Assembly (NCBI GenBank): GCA_036345935.2
Contig: JADWOT020001224.1
Location: forward strand, 24,001-88,000
Direction of reading: 5' to 3'
DNA: 64,000 bases
Source of the DNA: Taenia hydatigena
Lineage: Eukaryota; Platyhelminthes; Cestoda; Cyclophyllidea; Taeniidae
The notes below the pieces were generated by a model. That model was not told the origin of the DNA, made no database searches, and was given only the letters and a program-made list of their open reading frames with translations. How positions within the stretch are numbered: the stretch's first letter is position 1; each line of letters opens with the position of its first letter. Positions 46,827 through 57,318 of the stretch are shown here, one piece after another. The translations under genes were made by a program, and so were the position numbers.

Positions 46827-47060
46827 CTACTCTTCACTGTCCACCAGCTTCTCCGTCTTCTTCGACAGAAGTACTGCCTAAATTTTGGGCAGCACACCAT
46901 CCTGCATGGTTGTCACACCACCCGACAACTTGTTCAACAACTCGCCGTTGCGAACGGCCAACTACAGGTGACGAAATATGACGCACATCTTGTTGCCTCA
47001 CGCCGCATTACCTGGCACCTCTACCACCTCGACAGCCAGGTACTCCAGCACAGCAGCCAA
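46827..47060 (-). pseudogene. histone H2A pseudogene
   Basis: The minus-strand frame from 47060 reads LAAVLEYLAVEVVEVPGNAA, stop, GNKMCVIFRHL, stop, LAVRNGELLNKLSGGVT, TMQDGVLPKI, stop, AVLLSKKTEK and an altered tail, ending at TAG 46829-46827. This is histone H2A from the central helix to the C-terminus with no net frameshift across 77 codons. The three internal stops lie where H2A has Arg (GNAAR), Gln (HLQLA) and Gln (NIQAV); all fit C-to-T changes. The N-terminal half upstream is poorly preserved; a peptide in another frame near 47110 may be its remains. It points towards the H2B remnant, tail to tail. Confidence 0.85.
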
Positions 47061-47399
47061 GTCTAATTATGCATTTCGTATGTACGAGAAGATGGCGCCT
47101 TATTGCAAGAGGACTTATGCGTATTACCTCGGTATTACCTCCTCGATGTTTGCACTTATGCCCACTTCCAGAATATTGGACCAGTTTCACTAAACCTTGT
47201 GTATTTAATGAGGCGAGTAGTCTAATTATTCGCCGATGATAAAAACGCGTTAAAAGGAATGGCTCAGCACATTCGTTGCAGTTCCTAGACTAACGCCTGA
47301 TCGCATTCCAGTTTGCTTATTTAGACATAATTTGCTGCGGGCAGGTTTCATGAGGTTGCTTTAAAAAATCCAGCTAATCCAACTTTATTCTTCACTTAC

Positions 47400-47464
47400 C
47401 CAATAGGCGAGAGGTTGTACAATTTCGATGCGCACCACTGCGTAGATTGGGATTCTCAATTACA
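47400..47464 (-). CDS. candidate internal exon, 65 nt
   Basis: On the minus strand, the acceptor GATTCTGTTTCCTTAG and the donor TTGG/GTAAGTG bracket 65 nt. One frame is open, reading VIENPNLRSGAHRNC and TTSRLL. Two near-consensus sites at exon spacing support it. The peptide does not identify a family; an IENP motif occurs just before kinase domains in some receptor kinases, but that is too little to claim. Confidence 0.4.
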
Positions 47465-49369
47465 CTAAGGAAACAGAATCTAATTGAATGGACCTTTTGT
47501 CCACCACAAATGTTGTAAGTACTTTTCAGCTAGTGCAAAAACACTCCACTTTTGTCCGAATCGCAAGAAAAGATAAATCGCTAGGCATTCGGCCTGCCAA
47601 TCCAATTGTAATAATCCCGCTAGTTATTTGAAAGGAAAACCTTTAAACAAGCAGTCAGTTGAAGCTTAATCAAATTTTGACAATGCCTCTCTTGTAAACT
47701 TCAAGCAAACATGTGCACTTTTTGAGAAATATAAGTCATCAATGCCTAGATATCAACAGAAAACACAAGAATTTGCCCCATTAGAAAATACTATAGCTAT
47801 GCACGCAATGTAGTCTTGTTATTAGTTTTATGCCGCGGGGAGAGCTTTGTGCAAGTGAGTGCCTAGGATGCGATATAGCACGATCTGATGATAAGCAACG
47901 TGAGCCATACCTGCAGTGAAGATAGGGAGATCCATCGCTGGATTAAAAGGGGGATAGCACTTGGAAAGAATGGATAAAAGACGTTGTTGTCGCATTCTAT
48001 TTAAAGATATGGATAAATGAAATGTTAAAACAACCTTACAAAATTGTTTATCACTGCAGCATACATAGTAGTAGTAATAGGTTCTCATTTAAAAAGTGCT
48101 TGTGAATCATAATCATTTGATTCCGCTTGTTAAATAGAATGCAGCATTAATCATTTTGAAACATAATAAATGCATATGACTCGTGCAATTCTTAAGACAT
48201 AATTAACTGCATTTTGTATTTTTTGTGAAGTGAATGTGTCTTTGAGTCAAGTAATTCCCTCATCATTTTGAAGGTCATTAGCGGTAACTACTTTTCTCCT
48301 CGGTAATATAGCATTCCCTTCGTCACGGACGCCATGACTTTGGCAAAAGTGGAACTCGTTCTATAGAATAGTATGAACTTTTCCGAGTCACCCAAGATCA
48401 TTTAGTGAATATGGCAGTGCAGACATTGAACTCCACAAATATGCGTCGCGTTTGATCTGAGCATAATTTGCTGAGCATGGCTATTCAACGAAAGCCTCGA
48501 AATCAGAATCCCGTCTTTGCCATCGCTTCAATACAATTCAGGTCAGAATTAATTGTATTTTATGATTTTTAATCACGTCGTTGTGCATAAAGAAACAACA
48601 GCCATTCGCTAGATTGTTTGACTTCACCGCTTATTTCCAAGATCTTAATCAGTAATGCACAGTAAAAATCATTTTTCACTAACTAGTACAGTGCTAATTT
48701 CCATAGGCTACGTTTAGAATATTAAGTTAGGTTATTTAAAAGTTGCAGAGTTGCTGTACGGAGCTTTCGAGTTAAGTAAGGAAAAGGACTTATCTATAAA
48801 GTAGCTGCTTGCCTTATTACATCTGCATAGAAAATGGCTACTTGGTACTAACTTTCAGCTGGTGGTTAAGACCGATTCATGCATAAGACGGTACACTCGT
48901 AAAACAATAGCAAATTAGCCACAGTGCGATGCACTCTATGTTTATCTCCCACAAAGCAATAGCGATTTGGTTATGCAGCTAAACGAAGAGTGTGCTATGA
49001 CTAAAATGGGAAAGAATACGAGAACCCTAACTGCGCCGTACTCTCTTTCATTCTATCTAGAGTTAAGTAAAACTAGGTATCAAGCATTGTTTCGATAGGG
49101 CTAACCTATATTTGAGGAAACCATTTCGGCAAAGAAAGCTCAAAAGACATAAGCACACAGAGCTGCGATGCATTTGTCCATTCGGGTCCAGGATTAGTCA
49201 GAATTAAAACACAGCAGCTTATTCCATTCAGTGATTGCTCTCAGTCGTTTTCCTATCTTATTATAAGAATTAGGATTTGGCCAATAATGAAAGCATCAAG
49301 GTTAGCACAGAATCGTGATAAGCTGCCTTACGTGCTGTATCGTCTACTACTTTCCATCTTGCTCCCAGC
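47465..49369. other. no supported gene
   Basis: AT-rich with short frames only. Nothing recognisable. Confidence 0.4.
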
Positions 49370-49590
49370 TTTCGTCTTTATAATTCAGTCATTCGTCTGT
49401 GCCTCCCACCCGCTTCGATTTCTCCTTGCATTCGGTCATCGGTTCATTCTTCACTTCTGTCGGCTCTCTCGCCATCTCCTCATCACTTCCAACCTTCCGA
49501 CTTGCCATTTCAGAGAAGTCAGAAGGCCAAAGCGGATGGATACCGTAGAAATTAGGGGTATGTTATGCTACCAGTCCCTCCACCTCTCCT
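49370..49590 (+). repeat. duplicated 44-nt exon (family E), copy 1, with flanks
   Basis: A strong acceptor (CTTGCCATTTCAG) precedes 44 nt at 49514-49557, open in a frame reading EVRRPKRMDTVEIR, followed by GTATGTTATGCTACC. The exon and its pyrimidine-rich upstream flank align with 51300-51530 in reverse orientation; there the exon is again exactly 44 nt and reads EVQRSKQIPTVNIR. A 137-codon frame over the whole stretch (49287-49700) is most likely accidental. Conservation of length, frame and both splice positions suggests a true exon that was copied. Confidence 0.5.
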
Positions 49591-50423
49591 CTTGTATCCC
49601 TGTCCTATCTTCTCCTCCTTCTTCATTTGCGTACGTAACTTCAGTAATATCAAATCTGGTACTCAGGGTATGTCAAACGAAAAAGGACAGCTATGAATAA
49701 CCTCCTCTAGTATGTAGTTCGAAAAAGATTGAATTCCTTTTATTGAGTCAATCACCTCATGCTTTACGCAGTCAGATGACTAGATCAGCAAACAAGGGGA
49801 CCAGGTTAGGAATAGATGGGAGAAAGAAAGAAATGAAGAATGCTGCACTATAGCACCTTGCAGAGCTATCATATGGTGTTAATTTTTAATCCACTTTTTC
49901 TCTTTCCCACCCTAACTTGCTCTATGTCCTTATATTCTCAAACGTTTACCTCTAGTTTAATCATTTCCTTGCCTCCTTCAGATGTGTAATCACTTTGCTT
50001 TGCAGTGCAACGCATTAATTCTGCCATGCATAGACCTAGGTGCCCACAAAATAAGCTCATTGCTGTTATCTCAATCATCTCTAGGGATAAGTCGCCGGTG
50101 TTTTTAAATTTCCTACTCTGCACTACGCTTGCTGTGCCGCGCTTACTTTTCATGGCCCTTACATGCGGAAACACTCTAACACAGCTTGACTAGATCTGAC
50201 TAGATTGCACTGGATCGGGACAGACTAGACTGGTCACGTCGGCTGGGTTATGACGGGCTTGCATAAAATGCGCAAGGAGAAGTTGGACAGGACTACCACA
50301 GCTATCATGCATACCCCATCCCATCCTCAGAGGCGCTTTACACGTTGCCATTGATGTCAATCTAAATAGCACTCTAATTTGACCCTCCTAATCGAATTAA
50401 CACAACTCCATGCCGTGTAAAAT

Positions 50424-50465
50424 GCTGTCTTTTCTTCCTCTCGTTTTTGCAGACACCAGAAATCA
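50424..50465 (+). other. strong splice acceptor, possible exon start
   Basis: The tract CTTTTCTTCCTCTCGTTTTTGCAG ends near 50451, and two frames after it stay open (TPEIRARGLQVGLTMSSEW in one). Exon limits on the 3' side are unclear. Confidence 0.3.
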
Positions 50466-50758
50466 GGGCACGCGGACTACAAGTAGGCCTAACGATGTCT
50501 TCAGAATGGAGGGGTAGGGGCCTTCTTCTCTACTTCCCCTTTTCCACGTCTTACTGCAACGTGCCTTTCAGTGAGAGCATCTTTTGTCTCCTGCTACGAT
50601 GTTCCACATGGGCCCTAGTGCTGCGCCCTGCATTATGCTCCACTGTTTGTGCTTAATGCATTCAGCACAACCAAAACAGAGTAATGGGTACTTCCTGTAT
50701 TTCACTTCCTTGCCTTTGTTTCCCAATTTAATGACACAAGAAAATCTTTCCATCTCTA

Positions 50759-50832
50759 TAGATTGTTCTACACCACTTCGCCTCTATTCCACCTCCTACT
50801 TTTACTCCTCCTTTACTTACCCCCTGAGAACG
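50759..50832 (+). CDS. possible internal exon, about 74 nt
   Basis: The acceptor AATCTTTCCATCTCTATAG and the donor GAAG/GTAAGCG bracket a pyrimidine-rich stretch with two open frames (one LFYTTSPLFH...YLPPENE, one CSTPLRLYST...PLRTK). Another strong acceptor (CTTTTCTTCTCTCTGCAG) lies 100 bases on at 50931, with a GTAAGA donor 33 bases after it. The series looks like closely spaced small exons on the plus strand, but the pyrimidine richness makes false sites likely. Confidence 0.25.
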
Positions 50833-50931
50833 AAGGTAAGCGCGTTGCCCCTACCTCCCACTTTGTAACTTATAGACTCGTCCAACTCTCACCTCACTAT
50901 CTCACTGTCCAACTCTTTTCTTCTCTCTGCA

Positions 50932-50966
50932 GAGAACTCCTCTACCTGGCGCTCTACATTTACGTG
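50932..50966 (+). CDS. possible micro-exon
   Basis: About 33 nt between a very strong acceptor (TTTTCTTCTCTCTGCAG) and a GTAAGA donor, open in two frames (RTPLPGALHLR or NSSTWRSTFT). Neighbour of the candidate at 50759. Flatworm and other invertebrate genes do contain such micro-exons, but the frame gives no evidence here. Confidence 0.2.
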
Positions 50967-51299
50967 TAAGAACGTGCGCTTCCTGCTCTTTAGAGAGTCG
51001 ACTCAATCACTGTCCCAAAAAGGCAGGTGGGAACGTCTATGTGTGTGTGCCTGTGTGCATGTAGTGCAAAGCCATATTCATCTCATTCTCTCCCCCTCAA
51101 TTGACCTTCTAGCCGACCATGTCGACATTTCTATCTCAGATGAAGATCTCCTTTAGCTACTCATTTTATGGCCATTTGATTGCCTTAATAATTTATGCTC
51201 CACCTTCAGCCAACACTCCATCACCCACTTACTAACTTGCTTCACTAGTATTTAATCGCATTTTCCTTCTTGTGACTCCTCTACTTCCTCTCTTATTTC

Positions 51300-51530
51300 A
51301 GATTGAAAAGAACTTTGCACAGGATGAGGAGAGGGAGAGGTAGCATAACTTACCTCTAATATTTACCGTAGGTATCTGTTTCGACCTTTGGACTTCTCCG
51401 GAATGGTGGGTCGGGCGGTTGGAACTGATGTCGGGATGGCGAGGAAGGTGACAAACGTGAAAAAATAACAGGAGACTGAATGGGAGGAAAAAACGAAGCG
51501 GAGGGGAGGCATTGATGGACAACTAAGTTA
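51300..51530 (-). repeat. duplicated 44-nt exon (family E), copy 2
   Basis: Inverted relative to copy 1. The exon at 51397-51354 is 44 nt and reads EVQRSKQIPTVNIR, followed by a perfect AGAG/GTAAGT donor and the same TTATGCTACC intron start as copy 1. The acceptor AG has become GG (CCATTCCGG), so splicing into this copy should fail. Upstream pyrimidine-rich flanks align as well. Confidence 0.5.
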
Positions 51531-51734
51531 ACGGGACGAATCCACGAAGGAAGATGAGCAGCAATAGACGAAACAACACGTTGACAACCATGTTCGACGC
51601 TGTTGGGCAATGGACCATTTCGAATCCTACACGTGTGAATAGATCAATGGCACGTATTGTCGCGTGGTGTCTCAGCGCCGTCTGATGTTGGACTTAGGAG
51701 GCACCCTTTGTGGATGGATTTGCGGGAGTAGACA

Positions 51735-52208
51735 TCACTTTCCTTCGTGTCTTTTTACCTTGGTCGATTTCTCTGCAACATAGCGCATGCAAAGGCGGTG
51801 GAGGAGGGTGAGGGATACCACCAATACCAATGTGTTTTGAATTAAATGCGCTACCCTGTCTGATCTTCTTTCCTTCAGCTTTTTATCCCTGTTGTTTTCT
51901 TTTGGAAGGACGACTTTTGGGCAGTGTGGGCAACACGAGGTATGAATGTAGTGAAGACAGTAGCGACTAACTCCCATCGATTGACATAGAGCTCGTAAAG
52001 GCATGCTTTTGCTGCTTATTTCTAATCGCATTCCTAGGTCAATCGCTGTGTTGCAGAAGGGAGGACAATGGCGGTGATTGCACCTCTCCAGTAGAGAGGA
52101 AGCAACATGATTGTTAAGCCGAAAGCCACGAAAGAATAGTTGGATGAGAGGCAAAGATGAGACGTTCACAGAAGTGAGGAAGTAGAGGAGAGGATAGAGA
52201 AGGGCCAT
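51735..52208 (-). other. 157-codon open frame, not supported as a gene
   Basis: The longest minus-strand frame. The peptide has scattered cysteines and a basic stretch (KENNRDKKLKERR) but no family likeness, and the region between the family E copies is otherwise repeat-like. Mentioned because a reader will find it when scanning for long frames. Confidence 0.15.
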
Positions 52209-52489
52209 TATTGGATATTTCAGCGCAATGCTGTTGCATTGCGTTCCTCATTTCCTGTTCTCTTTCCACATTCTCCTGGATGCCTTCGTTTGCCCATTTC
52301 CCCAACCATGTACTCGAGTGAGGTATGTAGGAATGGACTTTGTGGAAGGAATATAAGTTCCTCTCAATCGACAAGCTCGAAGACGCTCTTCATGGTTTAC
52401 TTTGATAAGTGAAATGCACCAGTTGCGACAGTACTTGACTGACGATGCACGTGAATGAGGTTAGTGAGGAGGAGGCTATGATGAAGCAG

Positions 52490-52700
52490 GGTTATAGCAC
52501 AGCTTATCTCTAATTTCTACAATTTTATCTGCGCTGACACTTTGGAGTCAAACGATAGAGGGGTGGGTCGGAGTGTTACAGACAGATTGGGACGGAGGCG
52601 GTAGAGGTGAGTGATGAGAAGTGGAACAAAGGTGAGTGGATATCGAGGCGGGACTGAGGCAGAGAGGAAGAACTGACAGGTGGAAACGACGATAACGTTG
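52490..52700 (-). repeat. family E, copy 3 (diverged)
   Basis: Same orientation as copy 2. The exon end reads ADKIVEIR, matching the VEIR of copy 1, and is followed by ATAAGC, where the donor G has become A, then TGTGCTA. Upstream similarity is weaker, and no acceptor was recognised. A third, more decayed copy. Confidence 0.4.
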
Positions 52701-53536
52701 AAAGTAAGGTGGATGTTAGAAGGTAGTGGAATGCGTATGCGGGTATATGTGATTAACCTCTTCTGATTGGATCGGTGCCACGCGTGCGGGACGACTTCTT
52801 GGGGGGCAGGCATCATTGGCCCCTGTGCTTCACTTCGATATGCAGGGCTAGTGATCTTAGCAATTTTCTTTAGCAAAACATCTGTAGTAATTTGCCAGGC
52901 TAAGGAACCTGTCAAGTTCTGTCTGGTTGGTCATTGTTGGCCCATTTCTCGCCTGCGTTGTGTGGTCTTGGGCGACTGATACCTCATTCGACCAAATTCT
53001 ATGTCTCTTAAAGCTAACGGGGCATTGGAGAAAGGGACGAATGTTTGGATTATCTTGACTCTTCTCGAAGAAGATGAATCAAAGCTCGAGACCGGTGGGG
53101 TGGTTCTCTGTTCCCACTCTCTACGTTAAATTTTGTCAAGGAGTAATGATCTTGGGAGAGACTGCGCATTATCAGAGAAGCGGTTAAATTCTCTTTCTCC
53201 CTTTTCTCTGTTCTCTGAAAATTGGTAGTTAATAATTGTCCTGTGCTCGGCACAGATCCCAGCAGCTATAATGTTCATGTGAGGGCAGGTTTTTGGACCT
53301 GTTTCTATCGACCAGGTGTTGCTGACTTTGTAAGGTTTGTCTCTCATGTTCTCGATATAAAATTGCATTGCTGAATGCCAATGGTAACGTAATCGTACTC
53401 CACGTTTGGATGTGCACTCGGATTATTCAAGCTTCGCGTATTGTGGTTGTGAACATTGACGGAACTAATCTGCTAGCTTATTATTCATCTCGCGTATGCT
53501 TCAAGAGCATTTCAGCCTCTTTTAAGTCACCGGTAA

Positions 53537-53679
53537 GTGTTCAGAATTGATGAGCTTATTTGTAGGGAGATCGCTGTGTGCTCAAGTTCTTTCCAGGTAC
53601 CCTCATTCGCGAACCCGTCACGCACACTGAGCACATGAAGCGCAAGACCGGCACTGCCTTGCACATAGTCGATACCTAA
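53537..53679 (+). pseudogene. histone H4 pseudogene fragment
   Basis: The frame from 53537 reads VFRIDELICREI, matching H4 VKRISGLIYEET. After a two-base shift it continues LKFFPGTLIREPVTHTEHMK and RKTGTALHIV, matching H4 [24 protein letters not shown] and on to VTAMDVV, and ends at TAA 53677-53679, before the usual KRQGRTLYGFGG end; traces of that end may follow to about 53715. The N-terminal tail was not found. H4 pairs with H3 in the nucleosome; this copy is broken by a frameshift and an early stop. Confidence 0.8.
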
Positions 53680-53715
53680 AATACTAGAACCAGGTCCTCT
53701 GAGTCGTCTTCGCCT

Positions 53716-56700
53716 GGGCGGCGTTGTAGCTGAGGGGTGGACGGATCGAAAGAGATCGTGGTGGATGTGTAAGCGCGTTAATGGCCACTTTCAATACCAC
53801 ATCGACATTGCATTCAGCCTTGCTCGTCCCACTGATGAGGGTAACAAGGCGGTGTAGGGAGGCACTGTAGGGTAGCTGAGGGAGATTTTGGGTCAATCGG
53901 CAAACCAGTGCATGGCCGTGTGTGCTGCAGATGTGCGATTAATTGAGCTGGAGATGGGAACCCATCAGCTTGCTTTCAGCGTTCCATCATTCCCCCTTCT
54001 GCCCCTTCGCCTTCCCTTTCTCCAAGTCACATCAGTGGATACCTTTAATGCGTCCAAGTCATCGCCCTTGTGCGCCAGATCGGCATACCAACATTCACAG
54101 CGGTCGTAGGGAGAAATATTATTAAGCAGGAGGACGGGCGATTAATTGCATGAGTAAGTGGGTGGGCAATCGGCCGTGCGGATGGATAGTTGTCGACAGG
54201 TGGAGAAGATAGCGCGTATGAGGTCAGAGGTGACAAGTACAACGTTGCTTTTGCTGTTGTTGTGTCGATGGTGGTAGTGGGTGCTAGTAAAGTACTGACA
54301 GATGGACGGGGATATTAAAGCATGACAGCATATTCTCACTAGGCTTATTCGTCCGTTGACCTTATTAGGCAGTGAAGCAGCAGTTAGCACGCTGGTTGTT
54401 TACTGAGGCAAAGGGCTTATGGCCTATGTCAATGGCGTCCTTGCTGGGTGGTGAGGGCGACTTCTTCCTCCTTGTTTGCACCATTCCATACTACTCTACG
54501 TTACCTTAAGCTGAGCTAAGGTAGACTGCCACTCTCTGCTTCCTTTCATTATTCCATACTATGCTGCGCTATTTTACATTCAGGTATTGATGTAACCATC
54601 CTACTCTCCATTGCTAAGCCAATTTTCGCCACCACCACCACCACCACCGAATATCATCTAGTCGACTAAGAAGCCATATCAACGAATGGCAACCTACACT
54701 CTCGCACAAGCAAATGAGCATATCACAAAAGTCACCCAACGCTAATTGAAATGGGACTATTGGAGCACATGAAAGGCGAGCAAATGCATTAAGAACTAAG
54801 CAATTTAGAAATGGACAAACGTTTCAGCAAACGATATATCTCACGTCTTCCACAGAAAGAAAGCAACGACCAATTTTTGAACATCATCCTCATTTGAGTA
54901 CCACAGAAGGTTGCGCAGCAGACAGAACTAGCCTCGCTCCTGACTACTAGTACACGGGAATAGATGCGCCCGCGATATACTTCAAAGCAAATCTGCTACG
55001 CCTTATGCACCAACACCCATCATATCACTAACGCCATGGCACGCTAGGAAGCGACTCCACGTCCTGCGGCGACTTCGGCTCCAACGCTAATAGTATGCAA
55101 ATATTACACTTTTGCTGAATGATAGCTCCGAGCGCACACTCTTGACCTCACACTCAGTCATTAAAATGGCTACTGGTCAGAAGTCTGCTTCCACACTCAA
55201 CCATCGCCACCATCAAATGCATCGCACCCATGGTTCAATTTGTTCATCTTTGTGTCAGATTGCAAACAAACTTACAAGTTCATTCTTCTGTCTCCCTCGC
55301 CTCTCAATGCCCACCCTCCTCCTACACATATCTTCCTTAACAACCCAACAGCAAATAAATGAAAATGCCCCAAACGCAACAACATCCATTCTATTAAGTC
55401 AGCTTTGTGCTCAACAATGCTCGAGACACAGTGCAGCATTTCTATTAGATAGAATTCCAGTCCTAATGTGTCTCATGGACAATAACATGCACATCATATG
55501 CGAATTGACATTCATGTTTGGTGTGAAAAGACCCGTTGCACTAGTGTAAAGATATTCCATCTAGATGCAAGAGTCTACAAACCGACTCAACAGAGTTATG
55601 GGCAAGTTAGTATTATGCGGGTGTAAAATGAACCTCACGCCATCATCTTCACCCTCAGCAAACAACTCTGGATGTCTCAGCAGAGTTCTCGTAGTGACGC
55701 TAATGAATTTCACCTTTCCTTGAAACAGGCACCAAAGCCGCCTGATCGTGTGCGGAAGTGATTGTGCAGAAGGTTACGCGACTTGCATTAAGTCCATCAA
55801 AATTTCGCAGACGGATCGGCTGAGGCACCAGGCTATTCATTTCTAGTTAGAAATGTCGTAACGGGTGTTTACTCGAATCGCACTCGAATCCGCGCATGTC
55901 AAGTCCAGTCTAGAAGTGGGTGGCTATAAACCAGCTATTTAAAAATTCAAAACAATGGCAAAGGCGAGGTTCGCCTTTAATGCTGTTTGGTGATGCCTCC
56001 ATGCTTATAAAAAATCTTTCCTGATAAAAAACAAAATTTTTTTTTGAATTCAGGATCTGTAGCTCCTTTAACAAGAGGGAAAGTTAGACGCTAGAAACAT
56101 TTTCAACAGTAGTTAACAAATGAGGACTCATTTTACAAAACTCGTCGTTAATAGTGCGACAATCTGTTAAAAACACTGCTATGACAACCTTGATTGAGGC
56201 GAGTGGGGTTTCGTATTTAAAAAGGACAGCGAGTGTCTTCAAATTAGTAAAATTTGGTCGATCCGGCGCATGAAGTTGGGGCCGTCACACTTATGCGAAG
56301 CAGTTGATAGTGCCCGTTGGGTACGGCAATGGGTCTCTGACCACTAGCTATTTCAGGGGATGCTGGTCTGGCCTAAGGCATGCACTCCAGTGTTATTTGA
56401 CAGGAGCTTGATTTCTTTTAGTATGGTCAGCGTTGGAGTCAAATTCGCCGCCAGAGATGGAATTATGAGTGTGGGTGCCGCGCCGCTGCTTGCGGGAGCC
56501 TCAATGTGAGTTAAGAGCCCTTGAGGGGCTTTCTAAGAAGACGTCCGTTATGTCGATTGGTATGAACTCTGCTATAATGAGCTTCGAACGTCTCCGCAAA
56601 TTTTGCAGGTGAATTAATGTAGGCACCTCATAAATTGTCCAATTCTTTCAACTCTCTGACTGACCAATCCACGAATGTTACGACTGCATCGCCTACCGAG

Positions 56701-57101
56701 TGTGATCGAATGACTGACTGACTGACAGACTGAGTTACTGATTAATTCATTGATATGCTCGTCCCCTTGCTCCTTTACTTTCTTTTGAGCTGTTTCTTTG
56801 TTCGGTTGATTGCCTAATGCCCTTCTTCAGCGCACCCGTCAATGAAGGTGGCAGCACAATACTGAAGCCATGACTTTGGTATCCCTCCCTTCCTCCCACC
56901 CTCTCTCCCCCCTTCCTTCCTTACTTGCATGGAAGGTCAGTGGTTGGCACGGTTGACCTGTGAGTGTTCCTCTCTTATGACGCTGTCACATCTTTCGCAC
57001 ATTTGAAATCCATTCTCAAGGCTACAAGGCAGCATGTCACAAATGCACTTGTCATCAGTGCCAACAATCAACTGCAACCCAACAAAACAAGGAACATTTG
57101 A
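53716..57101. other. no supported gene; simple repeats
   Basis: A (CCA)7 tract lies at 54629-54648 and a (GACT)n-like tract at about 56707-56735. A 145-codon plus-strand frame (55112-55549) has no motif. A homopolymer A/T patch lies near 56030-56050. From about 54.6 kb the plus strand is rich in A and C. Confidence 0.4.
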
Positions 57102-57318
57102 ATGACCAATGGAACGAAATATTCCGCATCTGTCACGGAGTCACACAAATGTGCTATGGTTAACAGTGCTTTAAGTCGTAACAAAACATCTCCATCACTA
57201 CTGTATACATACACACTGCAGCGCCTTCAGCCTTCCCTCACCCCAAGAACACCAAATAAGACACAACATTCGAGCAGAATACACATCTATTCCACATACC
57301 CACGACCCACTCGGCGAA
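57102..57318 (+). CDS. possible first coding exon, 72 codons
   Basis: The frame from ATG 57102 (MTNGTKYSASVTESHKCAMV start) runs to a basic end (YPRPTRR) exactly at an AAG/GTAAGA donor at 57319, in phase 2. The peptide is polar with many Thr, Ser and Asn, partly a result of the A+C-rich strand here. Donor quality is the only real evidence; no next exon was found. Confidence 0.25.

Noticed and set aside
46333..46881. The longest frame, 182 codons on the plus strand, with a peptide (HYRTRSC, GTWSAYSSLSTSF) faintly like a thrombospondin type 1 repeat.
   Set aside because: It runs antisense into the H2A remnant, the conserved cysteines of that domain are missing, and local GC content alone lengthens frames here.
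49287..49700. 137-codon plus-strand frame as a gene.
   Set aside because: The conserved signal inside it is a 44-nt exon in a different frame with intron-like flanks.
51735..52208. 157-codon minus-strand frame as a gene.
   Set aside because: No motif, and it lies between and partly inside repeat-like sequence.
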